Shown here: positions 1 through 8,709 of the stretch, in pieces | Layout of the letters: each line of letters starts with the position of its first letter | Position numbering within the stretch: the first letter of the stretch is position 1 | Assembly (NCBI GenBank): GCA_947088675.1 | Contig: CAMUHN010000010.1 | Coordinates: 1-61,694, forward strand | DNA length: 61,694 nt | Source of the DNA: an uncultured Roseburia sp. | Lineage (GTDB): Bacteria; Bacillota; Clostridia; Lachnospirales; Lachnospiraceae | Direction of reading: 5' to 3' | The notes under the pieces: generated by a model | Seen by the model: only the letters and a program-made list of their open reading frames with translations | Database searches by the model: none | What the model was told of the DNA's origin: nothing | Position numbers and translations under genes: made by a program

Positions 1-230
1 CTTATGATGCGCTTGAAATTACAATCGGTGCGGGAGCAGGCCAAAACTGGTGGTGCGTGATGTATCCGAATCTGTGTTTTTCGGGCAGTGTCTATCAGGC
101 TGACAGCAAAGAGGCGGATGCGGCTTTGCAGGAGGTACTGGACGAGGAAGAATACGAGACAGTGCTTAGAACAGGGAATTACAGGGTACAGTTTAAATAT
201 CTCACATTTTTAAACCGATTATGCGAATAG
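1..230 (+). CDS. spoIIR: Stage II sporulation protein R (C-terminal part)
   Basis: Only the last 75 or so codons are inside the window; the frame is open from base 3 and ends at TAG. The visible protein contains GAGAGQNWWCVMYPNLCF followed by a short acidic stretch and a conserved tail (VQFKYLTFLNRL). This Trp-Trp-Cys pattern with a second nearby Cys is characteristic of SpoIIR. In Bacillus, SpoIIR is secreted from the forespore and triggers SpoIIGA to process pro-sigma E in the mother cell. The start, signal peptide and promoter lie outside the window. A structured repeat begins eight bases after the stop codon. Confidence 0.88.
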   Translation, partial: YDALEITIGAGAGQNWWCVMYPNLCFSGSVYQADSKEADAALQEVLDEEEYETVLRTGNYRVQFKYLTFLNRLCE

Positions 231-237
231 CGTGAAA

Positions 238-310
238 AGTGTGAGTCGCGGCGAAGCCGCGACATGGGGGTAGTGTGAGAAGAACATCTGGGGCTTGCGC
301 ACAGAGAAAG
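238..310 (+). repeat. Dispersed GTGTGAG hairpin element, copy A
   Basis: This element starts AGTGTGAG and continues into a perfect 8-bp hairpin, GTCGCGGC-gaa-GCCGCGAC (245-263). It then reads ATGGGGGTAGTGTGAGAAG, followed by a tail resembling copies at 19687 and 33704. A nearly identical arrangement (CGCGGC hairpin, ATGGGGG, TAGTGTGAGAAG) occurs at 60477-60527. The right end is approximate. It lies in the spoIIR/DUF1934 junction. Its function is unknown. Confidence 0.6.
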
Positions 311-323
311 GTATGGGATTTGT

Positions 324-773
324 ATGACAAAAGAGGTGCTGATACACATCAGGGGAATCCGGTTTCTGGATGAAGAGGATGAAGCGGATGAACCCGTACA
401 GATGGTAACGTATGGAGTGTATTCTTACAGGGACGGCGTACATTATGTGGAGTATGTGGAGGCAGGAGAGGAAGATGAGCAGGACACATACTGCACGCTC
501 AGATATGGCAGTGACTTTTTTGAACTTAAGAAAAAAGGAGAGCTTAATGTGCATATGTTGTTTGAAGTCGGCAGGAAACATCAGACCTGTTATGATACGC
601 CGTTGGGAGGCCTGCTGCTTGGATTGGAGGCGACTGCGATCGGTTTACAGGAGGCAGAGGACAGCATGGATGTCAGCGTATGTTATAAGATGGAGGCAAA
701 CGGGGAATATCTTGCTGAATGTGATCTCTCGTTCCATATCGAGTCGCGAAAGACGGCAGGGCAGGCAGTCTGA
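324..773 (+). CDS. DUF1934 family protein (YwiB-like)
   Basis: The 149-aa soluble protein matches the DUF1934/YwiB family in length and pattern: an N-terminal strand (EVLIHIRGIRF), a long acidic stretch, the segment YDTPLGGLLLGLEATAI near residues 90-110, and a C-terminal strand ending in YKMEANGEYLAECDLSFHI. The family is predicted to form a small calycin-like beta barrel and has no established biochemical role. It commonly sits near housekeeping genes in Firmicutes. ATG is preceded by a weak AAAGG about 12 bases upstream, so translation may be modest. A hairpin terminator follows the stop. Confidence 0.8.
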   Translation: MTKEVLIHIRGIRFLDEEDEADEPVQMVTYGVYSYRDGVHYVEYVEAGEEDEQDTYCTLRYGSDFFELKKKGELNVHMLFEVGRKHQTCYDTPLGGLLLGLEATAIGLQEAEDSMDVSVCYKMEANGEYLAECDLSFHIESRKTAGQAV

Positions 774-777
774 AAAA

Positions 778-831
778 AAGAGCTATTGCTCCGGCGGAAC
801 AGATCCACCGTTGCAATAGCTTTTTATTTTT
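778..831. terminator. Bidirectional intrinsic terminator
   Basis: The arms AGCTATTGC (781-789) and GCAATAGCT (813-821) pair perfectly. The left arm is preceded by an A run and the right arm is followed by a T-rich run, so the structure can stop the DUF1934 transcript and the convergent reverse-strand gene. An inner CCGGCGG/CCACCG pairing may extend it. Confidence 0.8.
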
Positions 832-1342
832 TCTTTTTTTTCTGTGCTTTTGCGGCAGCAAGTTCCCGCTTGTCTTTTTCCAGTTCGGCGTTTGCCCTGT
901 CTGCTTTTTCTTTCAGACGCGTGCGCCAGCTTTTTTTGCCCTCCGGTTTTTCAAGAGGACCGCGGATGCCTGTTACCTTTGTGATGTAAATTCCGCTGAT
1001 GGATACTTTGACTTCTTTTTTCACCGGAATCAGGTCAAAAACGGATTCATCCGCGATCAGGGACATGATCTTCGGGCCGATCTTTGCCTTTACAATCGGC
1101 AGTTTGGATCGCCGCAGCATCTTTGGCGTCTGCGCAGTCACAATCTGCGGGAGTCCGGCGTCCCTGATTGGCATTCGCTTTTTGTCAATGACCAGAATCG
1201 TGGCTGTCTGGGCATTTGCGGCAAGCTGTGCGTCCTGTTCCTCTTTCTTTTTCTGCGCCTTTTTTCCGAGAAAATAAAGAACAACAGTTGCGATAAGCAG
1301 GATGGCAAGTATTACAAGCAGTACAATAATCGCTGGATTCAT
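824..1342 (-). CDS. Hypothetical single-pass membrane protein
   Basis: The 172-aa protein opens with a hydrophobic segment (residues 4-26, IIVLLVILAILLIATVVLYF) followed by a basic KKAQKKKEEQ patch, which looks like an uncleaved N-terminal anchor with a cytosolic C-terminus. The middle contains a beta-rich region (ATILVIDKKRMPIRDAGLP) and the C-terminus is a highly charged Lys/Ala/Glu tail, probably helical. I do not recognise a named family. It is convergent with the DUF1934 gene and divergent from the ribosomal operon, so it is probably monocistronic. A good AGGAGG lies just upstream of the ATG. Confidence 0.6.
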   Translation of the reverse strand: MNPAIIVLLVILAILLIATVVLYFLGKKAQKKKEEQDAQLAANAQTATILVIDKKRMPIRDAGLPQIVTAQTPKMLRRSKLPIVKAKIGPKIMSLIADESVFDLIPVKKEVKVSISGIYITKVTGIRGPLEKPEGKKSWRTRLKEKADRANAELEKDKRELAAAKAQKKKKK

Positions 1343-1435
1343 GTAATCCTCCTTCCTGAGTGTCTGTCAGACAACTTCGTTTCATTTTAACATTGATTGA
1401 CTGAAAATGCAATTGTAAAAAAAACAAAAAAGTAC

Positions 1436-1464
1436 TTGCATTTTCTTGCATTATCCTATATACT
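1436..1464 (+). promoter_or_regulatory. Sigma-A promoter of the S10 ribosomal operon
   Basis: TTGCAT (1436-1441) and TATACT (1459-1464) are separated by exactly 17 bp and preceded by an A-rich tract (about 1417-1432) that resembles an UP element. It is the only strong promoter-like match in the gap before rpsJ and points into the operon. Confidence 0.8.
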
Positions 1465-1499
1465 ATCTCGTGTTGTGGCATTGATAGCGATGAGGCGTG

Positions 1500-1660
1500 A
1501 GGTTGCTGCCCGCTGTGGCAGGTTTTTACGCGGAGCGAATGTCAAGTTAGGAAACTGGCGACAAGTCACTGTATCACGATTAACATCTACAGACAGTAGG
1601 AACAAGTATATGCGCTACACTGCGTCATATATGGAATGTGTACAGTCACCGCTTGTCGTA
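1500..1660 (+). promoter_or_regulatory. Structured 5' leader of rpsJ (possible autoregulatory RNA)
   Basis: CTGCC/GGCAG (1506-1510 with 1517-1521) forms a short hairpin followed by TTTTT. Downstream, CGACAAG (1559-1565) pairs with CTTGTCG (1652-1658), ACTGTA (1568-1573) pairs with TACAGT (1641-1646), and TATATGCGC pairs with GCGTCATATA around 1608-1634. These nest into one long imperfect arm. In other bacteria the S10 leader is bound by L4; whether this RNA does the same is inference. Confidence 0.5.
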
Positions 1661-1698
1661 CTTAACAAAAAGAGTGCGAAAAGGAGGCGGCTTTTTTT

Positions 1699-2019
1699 AT
1701 GGCAGCAAGTCAAGTAATGAGGATCACATTGAAAGCTTATGATCATGAACTGGTTGATTCTTCAGCCAAAAAGATCATTGAAACTGTGAAGAAGAATGGA
1801 GCGCAGGTGAGCGGACCCGTACCACTTCCGACGAAGAAAGAGGTTATCACAATTTTAAGGGCTACTCACAAATACAAAGACTCCCGCGAACAGTTCGAGC
1901 AGAGAACTCATAAGAGACTTATTGACATTGTGGCACCGACGCAGAAAACAGTGGACGCATTATCCCGTCTTGAGATGCCTGCAGGTGTTTACATTGATAT
2001 CAAAATGAAAAACAAGTAA
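1699..2019 (+). CDS. rpsJ: 30S ribosomal protein S10
   Basis: S10 is part of the head of the 30S subunit and also the NusE antitermination factor. The 106-aa protein shows the family pattern: [19 protein letters not shown], the GPVPLPTKK loop, and [21 protein letters not shown]. It is the first gene of the ribosomal superoperon. The start chosen has AAGGAGG 11 bases upstream; a second Met at codon 7 directly before RITLK is a possible alternative. A gap of about 120 bp to rplC contains its own ribosome-binding site but no clear promoter. Confidence 0.97.
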   Translation: MAASQVMRITLKAYDHELVDSSAKKIIETVKKNGAQVSGPVPLPTKKEVITILRATHKYKDSREQFEQRTHKRLIDIVAPTQKTVDALSRLEMPAGVYIDIKMKNK

Positions 2020-2138
2020 TCTGTAAGAATGTCCTGAAGCGTTTGGAATCAAAAACGCTTTCTAGGATGAACGGTTCCGCTGCCCCATAATGTATGGGTA
2101 TGAGGCGTTCCGCTGTAGAGAAAACAGGAGGGAAAAGA

Positions 2139-2822
2139 ATGAAAAAAGGCATTTTAGCAACAAAAGTCGGAATGACACAGATTTTTAATACGGACGGCAT
2201 TCTGGTTCCGGTTACAGTACTGGAGGCCGGCCCGTGCTACGTAACGCAGATTAAGACTGTGGATAACGACGGGTACAGTGCGGTGCAGGTTGCATACGCT
2301 GACAAAAAAGAGAGATCTGTCAGCAGGGATGCGAATGGCAAAAAAGAGATCCGGCACAGGCATGGCGTAAACAAAGCACAGATGGGGCATTTTACAAAAG
2401 CAGGCGTATCTGCAAAGCGTTTTGTAAGAGAGTTTAAATTTGAAAATGCACCTGATTATAAATTGGGAGACGTGATTGGCGCCGATATTTTTGCAGAAGG
2501 CGATAAGATTGACGCTACCGCGATTTCAAAAGGAAAAGGGTTCCAGGGCGCCATCAAGAGATTGGGGCAGCACAGAGGACCGATGGCACACGGTTCCAAA
2601 TTTCACCGTCATCAGGGTTCAAACGGTGCATGTTCTTCTCCAAGCCGCGTATTCAAGGGAAAGGGAATGCCGGGTCATATGGGAAGCGTAAGGGTTACGG
2701 TTCAGAACCTTGAGATCGTAAGAGTTGACGCAGAAAACAATCTGCTTTTGGTAAAGGGCTCCGTACCTGGGCCCAAAAAGTGTCTTGTCACAGTGAAAGA
2801 GACAGTAAAAGCAGGCAAATAG
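2139..2822 (+). CDS. rplC: 50S ribosomal protein L3
   Basis: L3 binds 23S rRNA near the peptidyl-transferase centre and starts 50S assembly. The 227-aa protein opens with [16 protein letters not shown], the standard N-terminus. It also carries the conserved loop [29 protein letters not shown] and the [13 protein letters not shown] region. I chose this ATG because AGGAGGG lies six bases upstream and the family consensus starts here; an in-frame ATG 45 bases earlier lacks both. It is slightly longer than the E. coli protein because of an insertion before the RHRHGV-like segment. Confidence 0.97.
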   Translation: MKKGILATKVGMTQIFNTDGILVPVTVLEAGPCYVTQIKTVDNDGYSAVQVAYADKKERSVSRDANGKKEIRHRHGVNKAQMGHFTKAGVSAKRFVREFKFENAPDYKLGDVIGADIFAEGDKIDATAISKGKGFQGAIKRLGQHRGPMAHGSKFHRHQGSNGACSSPSRVFKGKGMPGHMGSVRVTVQNLEIVRVDAENNLLLVKGSVPGPKKCLVTVKETVKAGK

Positions 2823-2851
2823 GGTGAAAACAGGAAAGGAGGAACGAAACA

Positions 2852-3472
2852 ATGGCGAATGTAGCTGTTTATAATATGGAAGGCAAGGAAGTCGGTACGT
2901 TAGAGTTGAACGACGGGATTTTCGGCGTTGAGGTTAACGAACATTTAGTTCATATGGCAGTACTGCAGCAGCTGGCCAACAAGCGTCAGGGCACACAGAA
3001 AGCGAAGACGCGTTCGGAAGTCAGAGGCGGCGGCAGAAAACCATGGAGGCAGAAAGGAACGGGACATGCAAGGCAGGGATCTATCCGTGCACCGCAGTGG
3101 ACGCACGGCGGAGTTGTCTTTGCGCCCACACCGAGAGATTATTCATTCAAATTAAATAAAAAAGAGAAGAGGGCGGCGTTAAAATCAGCTCTGACATCGA
3201 GGGTAAACGAAAACAAATTTATCGTGCTGGATGCGCTTTCCTTTGACGAGATCAAGACAAAGAAGTTTGTTCAGGTGATGAAGAATTTAAACCTTGAAAA
3301 AGCGCTTGTGGTCCTGAACGAGATGGATTTCAATGTGATCAGATCCGCAAACAATGTTCCGAGAGTAAAGACGGCGCAGACAAACGAACTGAACGTGTTT
3401 GATGTGCTCAAATATGATACGGTGGTTGTGACAAAAGACGCCGTAAAGGCAATCGAGGAGGTGTATGCATAA
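2852..3472 (+). CDS. rplD: 50S ribosomal protein L4
   Basis: L4 lines the peptide exit tunnel and, in enterobacteria, represses its own operon. The 206-aa protein has the conserved tunnel-loop segment [40 protein letters not shown] and a C-terminal domain ending in [24 protein letters not shown] precedes the ATG. Its stop overlaps the rplW start in a TAATG arrangement, which implies translational coupling. If the operon is autoregulated, this protein is the obvious candidate ligand of the structured rpsJ leader. Confidence 0.97.
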   Translation: MANVAVYNMEGKEVGTLELNDGIFGVEVNEHLVHMAVLQQLANKRQGTQKAKTRSEVRGGGRKPWRQKGTGHARQGSIRAPQWTHGGVVFAPTPRDYSFKLNKKEKRAALKSALTSRVNENKFIVLDALSFDEIKTKKFVQVMKNLNLEKALVVLNEMDFNVIRSANNVPRVKTAQTNELNVFDVLKYDTVVVTKDAVKAIEEVYA

Positions 3473-3771
3473 TGGCAAATGTACAGTATTATGACGTGAT
3501 CCTCAAACCGGTAGTGACAGAGAAGAGCATGTCTTTGATGGCGGAAAAGAAATATACGTTTCTGGTTCATCCGGAAGCGAACAAGACCATGATCAAAGAG
3601 GCAGTTGAAAAAATGTTCGAGGGTACGAAAGTTGCTCATGTCAACACATTAAATATTCCGGGGAAGACAAAAAGACGCGGCAGGACAGTCGGCAGGACTG
3701 CGAAGACGAAAAAGGCGATTGTACAGCTGACGGAAGAAAGCAAGGATATTGAGATCTTTGCCGGCTTATAA
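3472..3771 (+). CDS. rplW: 50S ribosomal protein L23
   Basis: L23 sits at the tunnel exit and docks trigger factor and SRP. The 99-aa protein has the typical opening [17 protein letters not shown], the segment [22 protein letters not shown] and the basic extended loop [24 protein letters not shown]. The start codon shares one base with the rplD stop (TAATG), and a GAGGAGG inside the end of rplD serves as ribosome-binding site. The length is normal for the family. Confidence 0.97.
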   Translation: MANVQYYDVILKPVVTEKSMSLMAEKKYTFLVHPEANKTMIKEAVEKMFEGTKVAHVNTLNIPGKTKRRGRTVGRTAKTKKAIVQLTEESKDIEIFAGL

Positions 3772-3797
3772 GAGTAAGCGTTGAAAGGAGAACGAAA

Positions 3798-4643
3798 ATG
3801 GGAATCAAATCGTATAAAGCGTATACACCTTCGAGGAGACATATGACCGGTTCCGATTTTTCCGAGATCACAAAGCAGACTCCGGAGAAGTCACTTACCG
3901 TTTCTTTGAAGAAGAATTCCGGGCGCAACAATCAGGGTAAAATTACCGTGAGACATCGCGGCGGCGGAAACAGAAGAAAATACAGAATTATTGATTTTAA
4001 AAGGAATAAAAAAGACGGAATTCCGGCAAAGGTGCTTGGAATTGAGTATGATCCGAACAGATCCGCAAATATTGCGCTGATCTGCTATGCGGATGGTGAA
4101 AAAGCTTATATTTTGGCTCCGGCAGGGCTGACGGACGGCATGACGGTTATGAACGGACCGACGGCTGAGGTGAGACTGGGCAATTGTCTGCCGCTTGAAA
4201 ACATTCCGGTTGGTACACAGGTACACAATGTGGAGCTGTATGCCGGAAAAGGCGGACAGATGGTTCGCTCCGCAGGCCTTAGCGCACAGTTGATGGCAAA
4301 GGAAGGCAAATATGCAACGCTTCGTCTTCCGTCCGGCGAGATGCGAATGGTTCCGTTAAACTGCCGCGCTACCGTAGGCGTAGTCGGAAACGGCGACCAC
4401 AACCTGATCAATATCGGGAAAGCAGGACGTAAGCGTCATATGGGTATTCGCCCGACGGTCCGCGGTTCCGTTATGAACCCGAACGATCATCCGCACGGCG
4501 GCGGCGAGGGCCGCGCTCCGATCGGACGTTCCGGTCCGTGTACTCCATGGGGAAAACCGGCGCTCGGACTTAAGACGAGAAAGAAAAATAAGGCTTCCAA
4601 TAAGCTTATTGTCAGAAGAAGAGACGGAAGAACCATCAAATAA
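3798..4643 (+). CDS. rplB: 50S ribosomal protein L2
   Basis: L2 is one of the most conserved 50S proteins, needed for subunit association and peptidyl-transferase activity. The 281-aa protein contains [22 protein letters not shown], the [15 protein letters not shown] strand, and the C-terminal [19 protein letters not shown] segment with the functionally important His. AAAGGAG lies upstream of the ATG. It is the last gene before an apparent internal terminator and promoter, so it closes the first transcriptional segment of the superoperon. Confidence 0.98.
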   Translation: MGIKSYKAYTPSRRHMTGSDFSEITKQTPEKSLTVSLKKNSGRNNQGKITVRHRGGGNRRKYRIIDFKRNKKDGIPAKVLGIEYDPNRSANIALICYADGEKAYILAPAGLTDGMTVMNGPTAEVRLGNCLPLENIPVGTQVHNVELYAGKGGQMVRSAGLSAQLMAKEGKYATLRLPSGEMRMVPLNCRATVGVVGNGDHNLINIGKAGRKRHMGIRPTVRGSVMNPNDHPHGGGEGRAPIGRSGPCTPWGKPALGLKTRKKNKASNKLIVRRRDGRTIK

Positions 4644-4670
4644 TCTGTTGTTTGCATATTATTGAATGGC

Positions 4671-4719
4671 AGGAGCGCTAAGCGATCAGCCCTGAGCGGA
4701 TTGCTTAGTACTCTTTTTT
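4671..4719 (+). terminator. Intra-operon terminator/attenuator between rplB and rpsS
   Basis: GAGCGCTAAGC (4673-4683) pairs with GCTTAGTACTC (4703-4713) except for a two-base internal mismatch, and the 3' arm runs directly into TTTTTT. It sits in an unusually long (195-bp) gap inside the S10 operon, immediately upstream of a promoter. Confidence 0.65.
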
Positions 4720-4739
4720 CCTGTTATTGAAATTTGGTC

Positions 4740-4767
4740 TTGCTTTTTTGATTATCTTTGATATAAT
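4740..4767 (+). promoter_or_regulatory. Internal sigma-A promoter before rpsS
   Basis: TTGCTT (4740-4745) and a consensus TATAAT (4762-4767) are 16 bp apart. About 70 nt of leader separate the box from the rpsS start. Coming after the hairpin at 4673-4713, it would allow rpsS and the genes beyond to be expressed independently of rpsJ-rplB. Confidence 0.65.
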
Positions 4768-4838
4768 AAGAAAGATGTTTGGAGTCCATGGAAACACGCG
4801 GCTGCGTGTAAGGGACGGATGATATTAGGAGGTAAATT

Positions 4839-5120
4839 ATGGCTCGTTCATTAAAAAAAGGACCATTTGCAGATGCAAGCCTGCTGAAAAAAGTAGATGC
4901 GATGAACGCATCCGGCGATAAATCTGTGATTAAGACATGGTCACGTCGTTCTACAATCTTTCCGCAGTTTGTCGGTCATACGTTCGCCGTACATGACGGC
5001 AGGAAACATGTGCCTGTGTATGTGACGGAAGATATGGTCGGGCACAAGCTCGGTGAGTTCGTTGCGACCAGAACTTACAGGGGACACGGAAAAGACGAAA
5101 AGAAATCAGGCGTTAGATAA
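4839..5120 (+). CDS. rpsS: 30S ribosomal protein S19
   Basis: S19 is in the 30S head and contacts the A-site finger and S13. The 93-aa protein begins [22 protein letters not shown] and carries [32 protein letters not shown] and the [21 protein letters not shown] tail, all family-typical. TAGGAGG is seven bases upstream. It is the first gene after the internal promoter and is closely followed by rplV. Confidence 0.98.
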   Translation: MARSLKKGPFADASLLKKVDAMNASGDKSVIKTWSRRSTIFPQFVGHTFAVHDGRKHVPVYVTEDMVGHKLGEFVATRTYRGHGKDEKKSGVR

Positions 5121-5148
5121 GATACATTTTTGAAAGGAGGTTTTCACA

Positions 5149-5535
5149 GTGGCTAAGGGACATAGAAGTCAGATTAAAAGAGAGAGAAATGAAGTAAAAG
5201 ATACAAGGCCTTCTGCAAAGTTATCTTATGCAAGAGTATCTGTTCAGAAAGCTTGTTTCGTATTAGATGCAATTCGCGGCAAAGACGTGGAGACAGCGCT
5301 CGCAGTCGTAACCTACAATCCCAGGTATGCTTCGACACTGATCAAAAAATTACTGGAGTCGGCAATCGCAAATGCCGAGAACAACAACGGATTGAAAGCG
5401 GAGAACCTTTATATTGCAGAATGCTATGCAAACAAGGGACCTACCATGAAGCGGATTCGCCCGAGAGCGCAGGGCAGGGCTTACCGGATCGAAAAGAGGA
5501 TGAGCCATATCACGATTGTGCTGGATGAGAGATAA
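5149..5535 (+). CDS. rplV: 50S ribosomal protein L22
   Basis: L22 spans the 50S core with a long beta hairpin that lines the exit tunnel, a site of macrolide-resistance changes. The 128-aa protein has AKLSYARVSVQKACFVLDAIRGK, the mid helix LLESAIANAENN and the hairpin GPTMKRIRPRAQGRAYRIEKRMSHITIVL. Translation starts at GTG; AAAGGAGG lies nine bases upstream and the next Met is deep in the fold, so GTG is the only sensible start. Confidence 0.97.
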   Translation: MAKGHRSQIKRERNEVKDTRPSAKLSYARVSVQKACFVLDAIRGKDVETALAVVTYNPRYASTLIKKLLESAIANAENNNGLKAENLYIAECYANKGPTMKRIRPRAQGRAYRIEKRMSHITIVLDER

Positions 5536-5585
5536 ACAGCGCTTTGTACGGCGCGCGTCAGACGCATTTTAGAAAGGAGTAAACT

Positions 5586-6242
5586 ATGGGACAGAAAGTG
5601 AATCCACATGGCTTAAGAGTCGGTATTATCAAGGATTGGGACTCTAAGTGGTATGCGGAAGCAGATTTTGCAGATCTCTTAATTGAAGACTACAATATCA
5701 GGACATATCTTAAAAAGAAATTATATGCGGCAGGTGTTTCAAAGATTGAGATTGAGCGTGCATCGGACCGCGTGAAAGTAATTATTTATACAGCAAAGCC
5801 GGGTGTTGTGATCGGCAAGGGCGGATCTGAGATTGAGAAAGTCAAAGGTGAAGTTCAGAAGTTTACGTCAAAAAAACTGATCGTTGATATCAAAGAAGTA
5901 AAGAAACCGGATCGCGATGCACAGCTGGTTGCAGAAAACATTGCGTTACAGCTGGAGAACCGCGTGTCTTTCCGCAGGGCGATGAAATCCTGCATGGGAA
6001 GAACGATGAAAGCCGGCGCGAAAGGAATCAAAGCATCCTGTTCCGGACGTCTGGGAGGCGCCGATATGGCTCGTACCGAGTTTTACAGCGAGGGGACAAT
6101 CCCGCTTCAGACACTTCGTGCAGATATTGATTACGGATTCGCAGAGGCAGATACCACTTACGGCAAAGTCGGCGTAAAAGTATGGATCTACAAGGGCGAA
6201 ATACTTCCTGCAAAAGCACCGAAGGAAGGAGGGGCTCAGTAA
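5586..6242 (+). CDS. rpsC: 30S ribosomal protein S3
   Basis: S3 forms part of the mRNA entry channel. The 218-aa protein starts [23 protein letters not shown], has a KH domain with the GKGG-type loop ([15 protein letters not shown], residues about 75-89), and the C-terminal block [40 protein letters not shown] precedes the ATG. The end of the gene contains an AAGGAGGGG that acts as the ribosome-binding site for rplP, so the two genes are coupled. Confidence 0.98.
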   Translation: MGQKVNPHGLRVGIIKDWDSKWYAEADFADLLIEDYNIRTYLKKKLYAAGVSKIEIERASDRVKVIIYTAKPGVVIGKGGSEIEKVKGEVQKFTSKKLIVDIKEVKKPDRDAQLVAENIALQLENRVSFRRAMKSCMGRTMKAGAKGIKASCSGRLGGADMARTEFYSEGTIPLQTLRADIDYGFAEADTTYGKVGVKVWIYKGEILPAKAPKEGGAQ

Positions 6243-6244
6243 TT

Positions 6245-6685
6245 ATGTTAATGCCTAAAAGAGTAAAACACAGAAAACAGTTTCGTGGCTCCATGAGAGG
6301 AAAAGCCATGAGGGGAAATACAATCACTTCCGGCGAGTACGGTATTATAGCTATGGAACCGTGCTGGATTAAGTCAAACCAGATTGAGGCGGCGCGTATT
6401 GCCATGACGCGTTATGTAAAACGTGGCGGTAAAATCTGGATCAAGATTTTCCCCGATAAGCCTGTTACCGCAAAGCCGGCCGAGACACGAATGGGTTCCG
6501 GTAAAGGTTCTTTGGAATACTGGGTTGCGGTTGTAAAACCGGGTCGTGTATTATTTGAAATCTCCGGAGTTCCGGAAGACGTTGCGAAAGAAGCGCTTCG
6601 TCTTGCTACACATAAATTACCTTGTAAATGTAAGATAGTTTCGCGTGCAGATTTAGAAGGCGGTGTATCGAATGAAAACGAATAA
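6245..6685 (+). CDS. rplP: 50S ribosomal protein L16
   Basis: L16 organises the A-site region of the 50S subunit. The 146-aa protein begins [19 protein letters not shown], continues [37 protein letters not shown] and has the [24 protein letters not shown] motif. The start two bases after the rpsC stop fits the family N-terminus (MLxPKR) and the strong site AAGGAGGGG inside rpsC. Its last 14 bases overlap the rpmC start. Confidence 0.97.
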   Translation: MLMPKRVKHRKQFRGSMRGKAMRGNTITSGEYGIIAMEPCWIKSNQIEAARIAMTRYVKRGGKIWIKIFPDKPVTAKPAETRMGSGKGSLEYWVAVVKPGRVLFEISGVPEDVAKEALRLATHKLPCKCKIVSRADLEGGVSNENE

Positions 6686-6881
6686 ATATTTAGAAGAATT
6701 AAGAAGCAGCACGGTTGCAGATTTGAATGCTCAGTTAGTGGATGCAAAAAAGGAACTGTTTAATCTGAGATTCCAGAATGCAACAAATCAGTTGGATAAT
6801 ACAAGCAGAATCAAAGAAGTGAGAAAAAATATCGCAAGGATTCAGACTATCATCACTGAGAAAGAAAAGGTTGCACAGTAG
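6672..6881 (+). CDS. rpmC: 50S ribosomal protein L29
   Basis: L29 lies beside the exit tunnel near L23. The 69-aa protein is two helices: a first with [30 protein letters not shown] and a second with [23 protein letters not shown], the family pattern. The ATG start is chosen over a GTG three codons upstream because bacterial L29 usually begins MK. The gene overlaps the 3' end of rplP in a different frame. Confidence 0.96.
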   Translation: MKTNKYLEELRSSTVADLNAQLVDAKKELFNLRFQNATNQLDNTSRIKEVRKNIARIQTIITEKEKVAQ

Positions 6882-6908
6882 GATTTTCAGAAAGGAGAAT
6901 AATCAGTC

Positions 6909-7166
6909 GTGGAAGAAAGAAATCTCAGAAAAACACGGATCGGTTTAGTGGTAAGCGATAAGATGGATAAAACAATCGTTGTCGCAATCCAGGACAATGT
7001 AAGGCATCCGCTTTATAATAAAATCGTTAAGAAAACTTACAAATTAAAAGCTCATGACGAGAATAATGAATGTAAAATCGGTGACAAAGTAAAAGTTATG
7101 GAGACAAGGCCTTTATCCAAAGAGAAGAGATGGAGACTTGTGGAAATCATGGAAAGAGCAAAATAA
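6909..7166 (+). CDS. rpsQ: 30S ribosomal protein S17
   Basis: S17 is an OB-fold protein needed early in 30S assembly. The 85-aa protein contains [69 protein letters not shown], which is the standard S17 sequence pattern. It starts with GTG, with GAAAGGAG about 11 bases upstream. Spacing to rplN is 18 bp. Confidence 0.97.
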   Translation: MEERNLRKTRIGLVVSDKMDKTIVVAIQDNVRHPLYNKIVKKTYKLKAHDENNECKIGDKVKVMETRPLSKEKRWRLVEIMERAK

Positions 7167-7184
7167 TAAAAGGAGGCTGCAAGC

Positions 7185-7553
7185 ATGGTACAACAGGAAA
7201 GCAGGCTTAGGGTGGCCGATAACACAGGTGCAAAAGAGTTGCTCGTCATTCGTGTTATGGGCGGTTCTACCAGAAGATATGCGCATATAGGTGACATTAT
7301 TGTTGCTACGGTCAAAGATGCAACACCAGGCGGTGTTGTAAAAAAAGGCGATGTCGTAAAGGCTGTCGTTGTTCGCACGGTAAAAGGCGCCCGCCGCAAG
7401 GACGGTTCTTATATCCGGTTTGACGAGAACGCTGCCGTTATCATAAAAGAAGATAAGACTCCAAGGGGAACCCGTATTTTTGGGCCGGTAGCAAGGGAGC
7501 TTCGTGAGAAGCAGTTTATGAAGATTGTTTCTCTGGCTCCGGAAGTATTGTAG
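7185..7553 (+). CDS. rplN: 50S ribosomal protein L14
   Basis: L14 forms an intersubunit bridge and is the docking site of the silencing factor RsfS. The 122-aa length is exactly the family norm. It begins [40 protein letters not shown] and ends with [24 protein letters not shown], both diagnostic. AAAGGAGG precedes the ATG. The stop is followed after only 12 bases by the rplX start. Confidence 0.98.
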   Translation: MVQQESRLRVADNTGAKELLVIRVMGGSTRRYAHIGDIIVATVKDATPGGVVKKGDVVKAVVVRTVKGARRKDGSYIRFDENAAVIIKEDKTPRGTRIFGPVARELREKQFMKIVSLAPEVL

Positions 7554-7565
7554 GAGGAGCAGAAT

Positions 7566-7877
7566 ATGGCAACCATGAAAATAAAAAAAGGCGATCTTGT
7601 AAAAATCATTGCCGGTAAAGATAAAGACAAAGAGGGCAAAGTCATTGCCGTAAACAGAAAACAGAACACCGTTCTTGTAGAAGGCGTTAATATGGTAACA
7701 AAGCATGTAAAACCGAGCATGGCGAACCAGCAGGGTGGAATTGTTCATCAGGAAGCGCCTTTGCACATTTCCAACGTAATGTATGTGCATAAGGGAAAAG
7801 CCACAAGAATTGGTTTCAAAATGGACGGAGATAAAAAAGTCCGTTTTGCAAAATCAACAGGTGATATCATCGACTAA
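7566..7877 (+). CDS. rplX: 50S ribosomal protein L24
   Basis: L24 is an assembly-initiator protein of the 50S subunit. The 103-aa protein has an N-terminal KOW motif ([46 protein letters not shown]) and the C-terminal segment [39 protein letters not shown], overlapping the rplN stop, gives a strong ribosome-binding site and close coupling. Confidence 0.98.
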   Translation: MATMKIKKGDLVKIIAGKDKDKEGKVIAVNRKQNTVLVEGVNMVTKHVKPSMANQQGGIVHQEAPLHISNVMYVHKGKATRIGFKMDGDKKVRFAKSTGDIID

Positions 7878-7900
7878 TTGGAAGAGAGGAGGCCAATCAG

Positions 7901-8440
7901 GTGAGCAGACTGAGAGAACAATACCAGAATGAGATCGTGGATGCAATGATCAAAAAGTATGGTTATAAAAATATAATGGAAGTGCCGAAGCTTGAGAAGA
8001 TTGTTGTCAATATGGGCGTCGGCGAAGCCAAGGAGAATGCAAAATTACTGGAAGCTGCGATGAGGGACATGGAGACGGTCACAGGCCAGAAAGCGATCGC
8101 TACAAAGGCAAAGAAATCCGTTGCGAATTTCAAGATCAGGGAAGGTATGCCGATCGGATGCAAGACGACGCTGCGCGGCGAGAAAATGTATGAGTTTATG
8201 GATCGTCTGATCAATCTTGCGCTGCCGCGTGTGCGCGATTTTCGCGGCGTAAACCCAAACGCGTTTGACGGCCGCGGAAACTATGCGCTTGGAATCAAGG
8301 AGCAGCTGATCTTTCCGGAGATCGAATACGATAAAATCGACAAGATTCGCGGAATGGACGTGATCTTTGTGACAACGGCAAAGACCGACGAAGAGGCCCG
8401 TGAATTACTGGCACAGTTCAATATGCCGTTTGCCAAATAA
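7901..8440 (+). CDS. rplE: 50S ribosomal protein L5
   Basis: L5 binds 5S rRNA and contacts the P-site tRNA. The 179-aa protein starts with GTG and [42 protein letters not shown], then has [38 protein letters not shown] and the end [17 protein letters not shown]. These blocks and the length are standard. AGGAGG is nine bases upstream of the GTG. Confidence 0.98.
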   Translation: MSRLREQYQNEIVDAMIKKYGYKNIMEVPKLEKIVVNMGVGEAKENAKLLEAAMRDMETVTGQKAIATKAKKSVANFKIREGMPIGCKTTLRGEKMYEFMDRLINLALPRVRDFRGVNPNAFDGRGNYALGIKEQLIFPEIEYDKIDKIRGMDVIFVTTAKTDEEARELLAQFNMPFAK

Positions 8441-8455
8441 CAGGAGGGAATATTA

Positions 8456-8641
8456 ATGGCGAAAACATCTATGAAAATAAAGCAGCAGCGGAAACAGAAA
8501 TTCTCCACAAGAGAGTATACGCGCTGCAGAATTTGTGGCCGTCCACATTCTGTTTTAAAGAAATACGGAATCTGCAGAGTATGTTTCCGTGAATTAGCAT
8601 ACAAGGGTCAGATACCGGGCGTGAAGAAAGCAAGCTGGTAG
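8456..8641 (+). CDS. rpsN: 30S ribosomal protein S14, zinc type
   Basis: The 61-aa protein is the short zinc-binding form (type Z) of S14, located in the 30S head. Its four ligands lie in [20 protein letters not shown] (residues 24-43). The conserved end [18 protein letters not shown] is present. Many Firmicutes carry a second, zinc-free copy elsewhere under Zur control; none is seen here. AGGAGGG precedes the ATG. Confidence 0.98.
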   Translation: MAKTSMKIKQQRKQKFSTREYTRCRICGRPHSVLKKYGICRVCFRELAYKGQIPGVKKASW

Positions 8642-8709
8642 AAGACTTAACCCTGCAGCATTTGCTGCAGTAAGGTTTCAGTATTATTTAGAAGGAGGAA
8701 ATATACATC

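Larger units (their letters stand above)
1343..1698. other. Intergenic: divergent promoter region and S10-operon leader
   Basis: This 356-bp gap holds the ribosome-binding site of the reverse-strand gene, the ribosomal operon promoter at 1436-1464, and a leader of roughly 225 nt before rpsJ. No convincing coding frame was seen. The leader has several potential hairpins, listed separately. Confidence 0.7.

Noticed and set aside
7113-7790. A 225-codon open frame on the reverse strand
   Set aside because: It is antisense to rpsQ, rplN and rplX, three certain ribosomal genes.
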